A program made the translations under genes and the position numbers. A model generated the notes under the pieces. That model was not told the origin of the DNA. It worked only from the letters and a program-made list of their open reading frames with translations, and ran no database searches. 64,000 bases of DNA, taken from Brevibacillus thermoruber 423 (GTDB lineage: Bacteria > Bacillota > Bacilli > Brevibacillales > Brevibacillaceae). This document shows positions 17,257 to 25,809 of this stretch, one piece after another. The DNA lies in contig NZ_KE695650.1 in the NCBI RefSeq assembly GCF_000454065.1, forward strand, positions 554,866-618,865, written 5' to 3'. Positions within the stretch are counted from its first letter, which is position 1; each line of letters begins with the position of its first letter.

Positions 17257-18093
17257 ATGGAATGCGTGCTGGACGACGTGACGGTTCATTATGTAGAGTA
17301 CGGTGAGGGATTCCCTGTAGTGATGCTGCACGGATTTTCACCCGATCATCGGCTGATGACGGGCTGCATGGAGCCTGTCTTCGCCGACCGCCCGGGCTGG
17401 CGGCGGATCTATCTGGACCTACCCGGGATGGGACGGACCAAAGGAGCGGACTGGATCACAGGATCGGACGACATGCTGGCGGTCGTCGAGCGGGTGGTGG
17501 AGCGGCTGATACCGCCCGGGGCGCCGTTTTTGGTCGCGGGTGAATCCTACGGAGGCTATCTGGCCAGGGGATTGCTCACCCGGCAGGCGCATCGAATGGC
17601 CGGCATGCTGCTGATCTGTGCGGCCATTCACGCGGAAAAGGAAAAACGGGACCTGCCCCCCTTTACCGTGCTGGCTCGGGATGAGAAACTGCTGGCCGAG
17701 CTGACGCCGGAAGAGCGAGAGGAGTTTGCCTCCATTGCCGTCGTGCAGGACCGCTACAACTGGGAGCGTTTTGAGCGGGAAATCCTCTCCGGCGTGCGGA
17801 TGGCCGACATGCGCTTTCTGGAAAAGCTGAAGCGGCGGTACGCGTTTTCGTTTGACGTGGAACCGCTGGTCGGGCGGTATGACAAACCGGTGCTGATCCT
17901 GACCGGACGGCAGGATGACCGCACGGGGTACCGGGACGCGTGGACGATCCTGGAGCATTTTCCGCGGGCCAGCTTCGTCGTGTTGGATCGCGCGGGCCAC
18001 AACCTGCAGATCGAGCAAAGCCGGCTGTTTACCGCTCTCGTTCACGAATGGCTGGACCGAGTGGAGGAGGAGCTTCGCAGGCAAAACCGGTAG
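17257..18093 (+). CDS. Alpha/beta hydrolase
   Basis: This 278-residue alpha/beta-hydrolase has the oxyanion HGF motif (VVMLHGFSPDH) and the nucleophile elbow GESYGG. The acid lies in LILTGRQDDRTGY and the catalytic histidine in RAGHNLQIEQ, so the triad looks complete. The substrate is unknown. ATG 17257 gives the family N-terminus; the longer frame starting at 17182 would run through the promoter. It is a single-gene unit whose terminator overlaps its last codons. Confidence 0.8.
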   Translation: MECVLDDVTVHYVEYGEGFPVVMLHGFSPDHRLMTGCMEPVFADRPGWRRIYLDLPGMGRTKGADWITGSDDMLAVVERVVERLIPPGAPFLVAGESYGGYLARGLLTRQAHRMAGMLLICAAIHAEKEKRDLPPFTVLARDEKLLAELTPEEREEFASIAVVQDRYNWERFEREILSGVRMADMRFLEKLKRRYAFSFDVEPLVGRYDKPVLILTGRQDDRTGYRDAWTILEHFPRASFVVLDRAGHNLQIEQSRLFTALVHEWLDRVEEELRRQNR

Positions 18094-18123
18094 TCTGCGT
18101 CGCACAGACTGCCGGTTTTTTTC
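18083..18123 (+). terminator. Intrinsic terminator overlapping the hydrolase stop
   Basis: The last codons and the stop form the left arm of a stem of about 13 bp (18083-18097 with about 18105-18117), followed by a run of T. Confidence 0.8.
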
Positions 18124-18349
18124 CGCCAACATCCGCTGCGCTTGCCGCCCCCGTCCGTCGTCAGCACGAGTATCAATTCCAGCGTGCAGGCCACAGGACA
18201 CGCCGTACCATCCTGTACAGGAGCTGATATTTTTTAAAATAAATTGAAATCATTCACTTTCTTGAACATTACGAATATCGCGTTGCTACTGGATTCGCGG
18301 CGGAAAAGTTGATAGAATCCCTCTCGATATGGGAGGAGGGAACTGCACC

Positions 18350-19687
18350 GTGAAACATACGCTGTCCAAAAAGGACATGGTCCTGATCAGTTTTATGCTG
18401 TTTTCCATGTTTTTTGGGGCGGGAAATCTCATTTTTCCGCCGTTTCTCGGCCAATCGGCCGGCGAGCAGGTGTGGCTTTCCCTCGCAGGCTTTCTGCTGT
18501 CGGCGGTTGGGCTGCCGATTCTCGGGGTGGTGGCCATCGCCAAGGCGGGCAGCTTTTCCGCGTTGGCCAAACGCGTGCATCCGGTCTTTGCCTGGCTGTT
18601 CCCGCTCTTGATCTACGTCTCGATCGGTCCGGGTCTGGCGATTCCGCGCGCGGGAAGCCTGGCGTTCGAGATGGGAATGGCGCCGTTTCTGCCGGCCACC
18701 TGGTCCGCACAGCCGTGGGGGCTGGCCGTTTACTCCGCCGTCTTTTTCGCGGTGGTCTTCTGGCTGAGCCTGTCCCCGTCCAAGCTGGTGGATCGCTTCG
18801 GCAAGCTGTTGACCCCGACGCTGTTGGCGATCATTGTGCTCATCTTTGCCAAAAGCCTGCTGTCTCCGATGGGGCCGTCGGCGCAGCCTGTCGGGCCGTA
18901 CGCAGAACATCCCGCGTTTCAGGGGTTTTTGGACGGGTACCTGACCATGGACGCGCTGGCCGCCTTGGTCTTCGGCATTGTCGTGGCCAACACACTGCGC
19001 GCCAAGGGCATCGAAGACAAAGGGCGCCTGTCCGTCTACATGATCGGCGCCGGTCTGGGGGCGGGCGTGCTGTTGGGCGTCATTTACGTGATGCTGGGGA
19101 TGATCGGTTCCGCCAGTTCGTTTTTGGGGAAAGCGGACAACGGGGCGCAGATTCTGACCAGCGTGATGGGCTACCTGTTCGGTCCCAGCGGAAAAATTCT
19201 TCTGGGCGTCGTGTTTACGGTGGCTTGTCTCTGCGTTTCCATCGGCCTAGTCACCTCGTGCAGCCAGTACTTCAACAGCCTGCTGCCGCGCCTCTCGTAC
19301 CGGGCCTGGGTGAGCGTCCTCTGTCTCGTAAGCATGGCGATTGCCAACCTCGGGCTGACGCAAATTCTCGCGGTCTCCGTACCGATCCTGGGAGCGATCT
19401 ATCCGGTCGCCATCGTCCTCATCCTTCTGGCGCTGGCCGACCGCGTCATCTCCGCCCGCTCGTTCGTCTACGTGACCACGGTCAGTCTGGTGGCGCTGTT
19501 TGGCGTGATCGATCTGATCAATGCGACGGCGGGGGATCACCGCTGGGACACCTGGCTGAACGCGCTGCCGCTGTACGCGCAGGGAGCCGGCTGGGTGATG
19601 CCAGCGCTGCTCGGGGGCTGCGCCGGAATGCTGCTTGATTTCGGCAGACGCAGTCGGGGCGAAAGAAGAGAAGAGCAGCCGTCCTAA
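18350..19687 (+). CDS. brnQ: Branched-chain amino acid:cation symporter BrnQ
   Basis: This 445-residue LIVCS-family transporter for leucine, isoleucine and valine shows MLFSMFFGAGNLIFPPFLGQ in the first span, typical of BrnQ, and about 12 spans. The start is GTG 18350, seven bases after GGGAGGAGGG. The upstream ATG 18329 must be rejected because its own codons contain that ribosome binding site. A 256-base leader separates it from the hydrolase gene. I looked there for a T-box or leucine-responsive element and saw none. Confidence 0.9.
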   Translation: MKHTLSKKDMVLISFMLFSMFFGAGNLIFPPFLGQSAGEQVWLSLAGFLLSAVGLPILGVVAIAKAGSFSALAKRVHPVFAWLFPLLIYVSIGPGLAIPRAGSLAFEMGMAPFLPATWSAQPWGLAVYSAVFFAVVFWLSLSPSKLVDRFGKLLTPTLLAIIVLIFAKSLLSPMGPSAQPVGPYAEHPAFQGFLDGYLTMDALAALVFGIVVANTLRAKGIEDKGRLSVYMIGAGLGAGVLLGVIYVMLGMIGSASSFLGKADNGAQILTSVMGYLFGPSGKILLGVVFTVACLCVSIGLVTSCSQYFNSLLPRLSYRAWVSVLCLVSMAIANLGLTQILAVSVPILGAIYPVAIVLILLALADRVISARSFVYVTTVSLVALFGVIDLINATAGDHRWDTWLNALPLYAQGAGWVMPALLGGCAGMLLDFGRRSRGERREEQPS

Positions 19688-19708
19688 GACGGCCGTGCAG
19701 GGGGGAGG

Positions 19709-19730
19709 AAGCAGACGATTCTGCTTTTTC
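19709..19730 (+). terminator. Intrinsic terminator after brnQ
   Basis: A seven-base stem (19709-19715 with 19720-19726) with a CGAT loop is followed by T residues. Confidence 0.7.
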
Positions 19731-19902
19731 CGCCCTTTTTGTTTTGTCCCGCATCTCACTCAGGAAGCGCGGGATTCACCGTGGCGAAACCTCGTGCATG
19801 TGCCCTTGTTTTTGCGGGCGGCCGTGACTTTTCGCCCGTACGTTCGTAGTAACCAAGGGAACGCCACATGGAGAGACACGGGAGAGACGAAAACGAGAAA
19901 GG

Positions 19903-21096
19903 ATGACGCGAGTGAAAGCATCACCCGTTTCGGCCGAGGAGAGGATTGCCGAACTGGATGTTCTGCGCGGCTTTGCCCTGTTTGGCATCTTTTTGGTCAA
20001 CATGCCCACTTTCCTGCAGCCGGACCTGTTCCTGCCGGAAGACCGTCTGCCGCTGTCGCACACGGCCCTGGACGAATGGATCCGCCTGCTGTTTGACATG
20101 TTTGTCCAGGCCAAGTTTTACACCATTTTTTCGTTTTTGTTCGGAGCCGGATTTTACTTGTTCATGAGCCGGGCGGAGCAGAAGGGACATCCGGCCACAC
20201 GGCTTTACCTGCGCCGCTTGACGGTGCTGATGCTGTTCGGGGTGGTCCACCTGCTGTTCTTCTGGTACGGGGACATTCTCCACACCTATGCGCTGGCGGG
20301 CCTGTGTTTGCTCTGGTTTTACAAGAGACAGGAAGCGTCCATACGCCGCGCGGCGCTCCTTCTGCTCATCGGGTGGAACCTGCTGATGGCGCTGACGCTG
20401 CTGGTTCCCGGGGAATCCTCGTACAGCGCTGAAACATGGCAGCGGGCACAGGAAGCGATCACGGTGTACAACCAGGGGGGACCGGCAGAATGGCTGCAGT
20501 TCCGCTGGACCCATGAAATGCCGATCGTTTTGGAGTACGAGTGGATGAACGTACTGTCCGTCCTGCCGCTGTTTTTGATGGGACTGTACGCAGCCAAAAA
20601 AGGCGTCTTTCATCGTCCCGAACAGCATGCTGCCGCCATCAAGCGCGTCTGGTTGCTGGCGCTAGCCGCGAGCGTTCCGCTGGTGGCGATGATTCCGCCT
20701 GTTCAATCCGGCGCCGTGGACCTGCCCGCACCGCCCGAGCTGGCCGTGCTGGTCTTTATCGAGTGGAGCGGCCTGTCGCTGTGCGCGTTTTACATCACGT
20801 CGCTGCTTCTGCTGCTGCGGACGGGGCGGGGACGGAAGCTGCTGGCACCGCTTGCGCCCGTGGGGCGGATGGCCCTGACCAACTACCTGGCTCAAACCGT
20901 CCTGTCGCTGGGGATTGCGCGGCTCTTCTACCTTTACGGGCAGGCGGAGATGTGGCTCGGACTTGTGCTGTGCCTTGTGATTTTTCCGCTGCAGACGGCG
21001 TGGAGCCGCTGGTGGCTTTCCCGCTATCGATTCGGACCGCTGGAATGGCTGTGGCGCTGTTTGACATACGGTTTTGTCCCACCGATGAAAAGATGA
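19903..21096 (+). CDS. DUF418 / YeiB-like membrane protein
   Basis: This 397-residue membrane protein opens with RIAELDVLRGFALFGIFLVN, the conserved start of YeiB-type DUF418 proteins. The N-terminal region has acyltransferase-3-like spans, and the C-terminal half contains the DUF418 segment PVGRMALTNYLAQTVLS. Function is unknown for the family; modification of an envelope compound is suspected. The ATG 19903 is preceded by GAGAAAGG; GTG 19912 is possible. The next gene encodes another multi-span acyltransferase. Confidence 0.8.
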   Translation: MTRVKASPVSAEERIAELDVLRGFALFGIFLVNMPTFLQPDLFLPEDRLPLSHTALDEWIRLLFDMFVQAKFYTIFSFLFGAGFYLFMSRAEQKGHPATRLYLRRLTVLMLFGVVHLLFFWYGDILHTYALAGLCLLWFYKRQEASIRRAALLLLIGWNLLMALTLLVPGESSYSAETWQRAQEAITVYNQGGPAEWLQFRWTHEMPIVLEYEWMNVLSVLPLFLMGLYAAKKGVFHRPEQHAAAIKRVWLLALAASVPLVAMIPPVQSGAVDLPAPPELAVLVFIEWSGLSLCAFYITSLLLLLRTGRGRKLLAPLAPVGRMALTNYLAQTVLSLGIARLFYLYGQAEMWLGLVLCLVIFPLQTAWSRWWLSRYRFGPLEWLWRCLTYGFVPPMKR

Positions 21097-21208
21097 GGCG
21101 GAGCAGCATCGGTCATCCGCCCGCGCAGGACTTGCGGCAGCCGCGGTGGAGCGGTAAGATGGGATTGTCTGTTTTGCACGAAAGGTAGAAAGGTTTGGTA
21201 ACGAGTCA

Positions 21209-22387
21209 ATGGCCCGAAAAGAACGAATTGTCGAACTGGACGCGGTTCGCGCTTTTGCCTTTTTGGCAGTGGTGTATCAGCACGTGATCGGCGTCTACAT
21301 GCGAAAGCCCGGAGTGGACGAGATGACGGCGTTTCTTTACGGGAAGCTGTTCCATCTGCTCAAGTTTGCCGTCCCGGCTTTCGTCTTTATTACCGGCCTG
21401 GTCCTGTTTTACAACTACTACGAACGGGTGAACTACCCCGGCTTTATCCGCAAGCGGTTCACCGAGATCGTCGTGCCTTACGCGATCTGGTCGCTGATCT
21501 ACATGGTGTGGCATCGGGACGTGACCGGGTGGGACGTCTCGACGCTCGTCGGCGTGGTCCAAAAGTTGATCACGGGCAGCGCCTCGTACCACCTGTGGTT
21601 TGTCGTCATGATCTTCCAGTTTTACCTGCTGTACCCGCTGCTTTTGAAAGGCTTCAAGGCGGCAAAACAACGCTTGTCCGGCCGCGCGGGAAAGGTGGCC
21701 GCCGTCGGGGCGGCGGCGTTCCTGTACGCGGGACTGATGTGGGTGTCGGCCCGCTATCTGCCGGCTCATCCGTTCCGTTTTGACGCGGCTTGGCTGGACG
21801 CGTACCTGATCACGTACAGGGACCGCAACTTCCTGTTTTACTCCTTTTATTTCCTGCTGGGCGGGATGGTCGCGCTGGCGCTGCCCGCGTTCCGCTCGCT
21901 GCTGCAGCGCCGCTGGCCCTACCTGCTGGCTGTGTTTGCCGCCGCCTACGCGTACATCGGCTATGAGCTGGTCAGGGATTCGGGCGGCTTTTTGGTCAAC
22001 CTCAACGTGGCCACGTCGCTGAAGCCGTCCATGTTTTTCTATACGGTGGCCCAACTGCTGCTGGTCTACCTGCTGGCCGTCCTGCTGACAAAGCGGGACT
22101 CGCGATGGACTGCCTGGTTCTCCATGATCGGCCGGAATTCGTACGGGGCGTATCTGGTTCACGCCCTTGTGCTCACGTACGTGATGAAGGCATTGAACGT
22201 CTGGGATGTCACCGGCAGCACCATGCTTGGCAGCGTGTTCGCGTTTCTGCTCTGTTCGGCGGCTTCGATCGCCCTCTCGTACGGACTGGCGAAACTGCCG
22301 TTCGGCGCATGGCTGGTCGGGGCGGCGGAGAAAAAGCGGGCCAACGCGCCGGGGCAATCGGAACGGCAGTGGAAGCAGGCGATGTAA
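21209..22387 (+). CDS. Acyltransferase-3 family membrane protein (OafA-like)
   Basis: This 392-residue protein with about ten spans begins with RIVELDAVRAFAFLAVVYQHV, the acyltransferase-3 signature in which an Arg and a His at the end of the first span are conserved. Members move acetyl or other acyl groups onto exported sugars or peptidoglycan. No SGNH domain is fused, so the acceptor cannot be read. It follows the DUF418 gene by 112 bases, and a strong terminator comes after it. Confidence 0.8.
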   Translation: MARKERIVELDAVRAFAFLAVVYQHVIGVYMRKPGVDEMTAFLYGKLFHLLKFAVPAFVFITGLVLFYNYYERVNYPGFIRKRFTEIVVPYAIWSLIYMVWHRDVTGWDVSTLVGVVQKLITGSASYHLWFVVMIFQFYLLYPLLLKGFKAAKQRLSGRAGKVAAVGAAAFLYAGLMWVSARYLPAHPFRFDAAWLDAYLITYRDRNFLFYSFYFLLGGMVALALPAFRSLLQRRWPYLLAVFAAAYAYIGYELVRDSGGFLVNLNVATSLKPSMFFYTVAQLLLVYLLAVLLTKRDSRWTAWFSMIGRNSYGAYLVHALVLTYVMKALNVWDVTGSTMLGSVFAFLLCSAASIALSYGLAKLPFGAWLVGAAEKKRANAPGQSERQWKQAM

Positions 22388-22400
22388 GGGGTTGAAACGA

Positions 22401-22439
22401 AAAGGCTTCTCTCATCCGCGGATGGGGGAAGCCTTTTTT
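22401..22439 (+). terminator. Intrinsic terminator
   Basis: Arms AAAGGCTTC and GAAGCCTTT, with an inner CATCCGCGGATG hairpin, are followed by T residues. Confidence 0.85.
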
Positions 22440-22457
22440 GGCATTTGGCCAGTCGGA

Positions 22458-22497
22458 TTGACAATTTCCACGCAGCATGCATATACTTAGCTAGGTA
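22458..22497 (+). promoter_or_regulatory. Promoter with overlapping palindromic operator (MarR)
   Basis: A perfect TTGACA (22458-22463) and TATACT (22482-22487) are 18 bases apart. A 14-base imperfect palindrome, TACTTAGCTAGGTA (22484-22497), covers the -10 end. Its centre TAGCTA is a common MarR-family operator core. The divergent position just before the marR gene suggests autorepression. Confidence 0.6.
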
Positions 22498-22522
22498 AAT
22501 AATTGGTGGGGAAGGTGTCACC

Positions 22523-22927
22523 GTGTACGGACACAAGGTCAATCAACTGGGCAGGCGTTTTTCCAAGACGCTGAACGAACGGCTGACCCCGCTCGGGCTG
22601 TTCACGGCGCAGTGGGCCGTCGTCGTGCGGCTGCTGGAAGGGCCGGCCACTCAGACGGAGTTGTGCCAATACCTGTGCGTGGAAGCGCCGACCATGACCC
22701 GCACGCTGGCCCGGATGGAGCAGGCGGGATGGATCGAGCGGCACTGCGGTGCGGACAAACGGGAGCGGCGGGTGGCCCTTACGGAGAAAGCCCGGGCGAT
22801 GGCGGACGAGTGGATGCGCGCATCGGACTTCGTCGAAGCGAAAGCGGTGCGGGGGATTTCCGCTGACGAGCTGGCTGTGTTTGCCAGCGTGATTGATCGC
22901 ATGATGAACAATCTGAGTGAATCGTAG
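22523..22927 (+). CDS. MarR-family transcriptional regulator
   Basis: This 134-residue winged-helix regulator has the recognition helix region TQTELCQYLCVEAPTMTRTL and the wing with DKRERRVALTEKA, both typical of MarR. The GTG start at 22523 follows GGAAGG. It has few aromatic residues in the presumed ligand pocket, so the ligand is not predictable. It precedes a YczE-like membrane protein by 46 bases, in the same direction. The pair is probably cotranscribed and controlled by this protein through the palindrome at 22484-22497. Confidence 0.85.
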   Translation: MYGHKVNQLGRRFSKTLNERLTPLGLFTAQWAVVVRLLEGPATQTELCQYLCVEAPTMTRTLARMEQAGWIERHCGADKRERRVALTEKARAMADEWMRASDFVEAKAVRGISADELAVFASVIDRMMNNLSES

Positions 22928-22973
22928 AGAGAGCCGCAGCAGGCGGCAGGATAGGAGAGGAGCAGAGATCGCA

Positions 22974-23678
22974 ATGAAGCGAAAACAAGAAAGGATGAGG
23001 TGTGCGGGGGTTATCGGCGCCAAGCTGGTGCTGTTTGTCGCCGGTTTGATGGTGCTGGCGCTGGGCGCCGTGTCGTTGATGCGCGCCGCGGTGGGCGCGG
23101 CCACCTGGGACGTGCTGCACATCGGACTGGCCGGGCTGACGGGCTGGTCGATCGGCTCGTGGGTGCAGATCGTCGGCATCGCGATGATCGGCATGGCGTG
23201 TGTGCTGGACCGCCAGTGGCCGCGTATCGGCAGCGTCGCCAACATCCTCTTGATCGGCTATTTTGTCAACGGGTTTCTCGACGCCGGGATCGTGCCGTCG
23301 TTTTCATCGTTGTGGGCCCGGTTTGCCCTGCTGCTTGCGGGCATTGTGCTGATGGGGATCGGGTCCGGCATGTACGTGGCTTCCGGCATCGGGGCGGGTC
23401 CACGAGACGGGCTGACGCTTTCCCTGGCTCGGCTGACCGGCCGGTCGATCCGGCTCGTCCGCACCTTTCTGGAAGGGATCGCACTCTTGTGCGGCTGGCT
23501 GGCGGGCGGTCCCGTCTCCGTGGGAACGTTTGTCTCCGTGTTCCTGATTGGTCCGGTCATGCAGGCCTCGCTCGGCTTTTGGCGCAGCCAGGTACAGCGC
23601 TGGGAACGCTGGGGCGGGGAGCAGGCGGGACCGCAGGCGATCCCGCCCGTTCAAGGCCAGGCGGAGCACGCCTCCTGA
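22974..23678 (+). CDS. YczE/YitT-family membrane protein
   Basis: This 234-residue protein has five or six spans and the family features GAVSLMRAAVGAATWDVLHIG near the N-terminus and GIGAGPRDGL in the middle, as in YczE/YyaS proteins. YczE in Bacillus subtilis is needed for some polyketide products; the molecular function is unknown. ATG 22974 has AGGAGAGGAG upstream. It follows the MarR gene and ends at a bidirectional terminator. Confidence 0.75.
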   Translation: MKRKQERMRCAGVIGAKLVLFVAGLMVLALGAVSLMRAAVGAATWDVLHIGLAGLTGWSIGSWVQIVGIAMIGMACVLDRQWPRIGSVANILLIGYFVNGFLDAGIVPSFSSLWARFALLLAGIVLMGIGSGMYVASGIGAGPRDGLTLSLARLTGRSIRLVRTFLEGIALLCGWLAGGPVSVGTFVSVFLIGPVMQASLGFWRSQVQRWERWGGEQAGPQAIPPVQGQAEHAS

Positions 23679-23689
23679 CCGGGAAGCGA

Positions 23690-23732
23690 AAAAGAAAAAG
23701 CGTTTTGGCGCTGATGCCAAAACGCTTTTTTG
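23690..23732. terminator. Bidirectional intrinsic terminator
   Basis: A 12-bp perfect stem (23698-23709 with 23716-23727) has T residues on its right and A residues on its left. It serves both the yczE-like gene and the convergent aminotransferase gene. Confidence 0.9.
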
Positions 23733-23755
23733 GTGGGCAGTGCTGCGGTCATCGG

Positions 23756-25057
23756 CTATTTTTGTCCCTGCAGGTCTTTTACCCCGCTGTACACCAGGTT
23801 GAACAGGTCCTCGATGTTCTCCTCTTCGATGCAGGAAAAGGCGATGCGCAGATCGGTGTCTCCGAGGGCGATCGTGCCGACGCCGTATTTCTCCAGCAAA
23901 TGGGTGCGGAGTTCTTCCGCGTTGACGGTTTTCAGCTTGAGGCACATGAAGTAGCCGGAGTTGAACGGATAGTAGGTCCAGGCATCGTCAAACCGGCCGC
24001 TGTCGAGCAGCTCTTTGACGCGGTTGGCCCGGCGCTTCATGATCTCGAATTTTTCCCGCTTTTGCGCCTGGAACTCCGGCGCGTTCAGCGCACGCAGGAC
24101 AAAGGTCTGCGACGGATGCGGACCGCTGGAGATGGTCGCGCGGATGATGCCGAGCGTTTTCTGTTCCAGCGCGGCGAGCACCGCTTCGCTGGATGCGCCG
24201 TAAGTGATGAAGCCGACGCGGAATCCCCAGACGTATTCCTCCTTGGTGGCGCCGTCCACTTTTACCGGCAGCACGCGCGGATGCAGGCCGCACAGGTCGG
24301 CAAACAGGGATTCGCGCAGCGAGTCTTCGAAGAACAGGCTGAAGTACGCGTCATCCGTAACGGCCACGATGTTGATGCCGGCCTCGGCCGCTTCCTTCAG
24401 CGCGGCAACGATCTGCCTGCCTTCCTCGATGCCCGGCGTGTAGCCCGTCGGGTTGTTGGGGAAGTTGAGCACGACGATGGCCTTGCCTTTTTCCTTTTGC
24501 GCCAGGATGGCATCACGCAGGCCGGCTGCGTTAAACTTCATGTCCGCGTCGTAGAGCGGGTAGTAGACCAGTTCCGCTCCGCGGCGGACGGAGAAGGTGA
24601 GCTCGTAGTTTTCCCAGTTTTTGTCCGGCAGAATTACGGCGTCTCCGGGGCCTGCGAACAGATCGGCGACCACGCTCAGGCCGTGGGTCAGCGCGTTGGT
24701 GACGATCGGATTGCCAAAGGTTTTATCCGCGAGCGACGGCTGTTCCTCGATCAACTTTTTCCGCCATGCCGCGCGCAGTTCCGGTTTTCCCGCGGGCGGC
24801 GCGTACTCGTACAGATCCTTGGGATCGTAGGCGGACAAGGTGCTTTGAATCACGTCCAGATGCATCGGCTGGCCGTTTTCCAACGCGATTCCGATCGTGG
24901 CGTTGTATTTGCGCCCTTTTGCTTTTGCTTCGGCAGACTGGCTGAGAATGCCTTCCTTGGGAAAGTAGATGAGTTTGCCCAGATCGGACAGCATGGCATA
25001 GACGTGCGGATTTTCGCACTGAAGCGTTTCGTTGAGCTTTGCTGCCAATGAATGCAT
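23756..25057 (-). CDS. PLP-dependent class I/II aminotransferase
   Basis: This 433-residue fold-type I aminotransferase has the cofactor aspartate/asparagine segment NFPNNPTGYTPG and the lysine/arginine segment GATKEEYVWGFRVGF. In that segment the first K is the likely Schiff-base lysine and the R the carboxylate binder. It resembles aspartate or tyrosine/aromatic enzymes, but the spacing differs from classical AspC, so the substrate is left open. The start at 25057 (MHSLAAK) follows a GGGAGG box on the minus strand. The reading frame extends upstream without a ribosome binding site. Confidence 0.8.
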   Translation of the reverse strand: MHSLAAKLNETLQCENPHVYAMLSDLGKLIYFPKEGILSQSAEAKAKGRKYNATIGIALENGQPMHLDVIQSTLSAYDPKDLYEYAPPAGKPELRAAWRKKLIEEQPSLADKTFGNPIVTNALTHGLSVVADLFAGPGDAVILPDKNWENYELTFSVRRGAELVYYPLYDADMKFNAAGLRDAILAQKEKGKAIVVLNFPNNPTGYTPGIEEGRQIVAALKEAAEAGINIVAVTDDAYFSLFFEDSLRESLFADLCGLHPRVLPVKVDGATKEEYVWGFRVGFITYGASSEAVLAALEQKTLGIIRATISSGPHPSQTFVLRALNAPEFQAQKREKFEIMKRRANRVKELLDSGRFDDAWTYYPFNSGYFMCLKLKTVNAEELRTHLLEKYGVGTIALGDTDLRIAFSCIEEENIEDLFNLVYSGVKDLQGQK

Positions 25058-25101
25058 GGTTTCCTCCCTCTTCGTTTCCATCAACATCATGTTTACCATT
25101 A

Positions 25102-25130
25102 AAGATAGCGCATATAAGTGTGTTTGTCGA
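25102..25130 (-). promoter_or_regulatory. Promoter of the aminotransferase gene
   Basis: On the minus strand TCGACA (complement of 25125-25130) and TATCTT (complement of 25102-25107) are 17 bases apart, about 45 bases before the start codon. Confidence 0.5.
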
Positions 25131-25163
25131 TTGAAAAAACGGGCGGCAGCGGGATCTGATCAA

Positions 25164-25191
25164 TTGACGGACGGGAGACGCATTTGATACG
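25164..25191 (+). promoter_or_regulatory. Probable promoter of the deformylase gene
   Basis: TTGACG (25164-25169) is a good -35. The best -10 is GATACG or TGATAC near 25185-25191, with a short spacer of 15-16 bases. Confidence 0.35.
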
Positions 25192-25230
25192 GTGAATACA
25201 CGACAGTTTTCAAACGAGAGGAGAACAGGC

Positions 25231-25755
25231 ATGGCAGAACGGCTCATCGTGAAATTGGGCGATCCGGTGCTGCGGGAAATCTCGAAGCCGGTGACCGCCG
25301 TCACGAAAAACGTGGAAAAAATCCTGAACGACATGGCGGACACCATCTACGCCGACGAGGGCAGGGCGGGGTTGTCCGCGATCCAGATCGGCATACCGAA
25401 ACGGCTGGTCGTGATGGACTGCGGTACCGGCCTGGTGGAACTGATCAACCCGTACATCGTGGAAAGAAAAGGGGAAGAGACGGGGACCGAAGGGTGCTTG
25501 TCCATTCCCGGCGTGGTCGGCAGGGTGAAACGGGCCTCGTACGTGAAGGTAAAAACGCTGAACCGGGCGGGCGAAGAAGTGGTCCTCGAAGCGGACGGTT
25601 ATTTGGCCCGCTGCATCCAGCACGAAATCGACCATCTGAATGGAATCCTGTACATCGACTACGTCAACGTCCTGTATGACGCCAACACCGGCAAGCGGCT
25701 GAAACCGCAAGCCGCCAATCCGATCCTCGCGCACAAACGCGCATGGGTCCGGTAA
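25231..25755 (+). CDS. def: Peptide deformylase
   Basis: Peptide deformylase removes the formyl group from nascent proteins. The 174-residue protein carries the three family motifs: GRAGLSAIQIG (motif 1, with S in place of the more common A), EGCLSIPG (motif 2, metal cysteine) and QHEIDHLNG (motif 3, HExxH). All metal and catalytic residues are present. ATG 25231 follows GAGAGGAGA. It is likely an additional copy beside the usual def of the def-fmt pair, which is not in this window. Confidence 0.92.
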   Translation: MAERLIVKLGDPVLREISKPVTAVTKNVEKILNDMADTIYADEGRAGLSAIQIGIPKRLVVMDCGTGLVELINPYIVERKGEETGTEGCLSIPGVVGRVKRASYVKVKTLNRAGEEVVLEADGYLARCIQHEIDHLNGILYIDYVNVLYDANTGKRLKPQAANPILAHKRAWVR

Positions 25756-25809
25756 ACCGGTCTGCCCAGCGATGACGAAACGAGCGAAGCTGCTGAGGGG
25801 GAGTCGGGC

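Noticed and set aside
18329..18349. ATG 18329 as start of brnQ
   Set aside because: The codons at this start contain the ribosome binding site for GTG 18350, so the later start is right.
23000..25051. A 683-codon frame on the plus strand
   Set aside because: It runs through the yczE-like gene, the bidirectional terminator and the antisense of the aminotransferase gene. It is a composition shadow.
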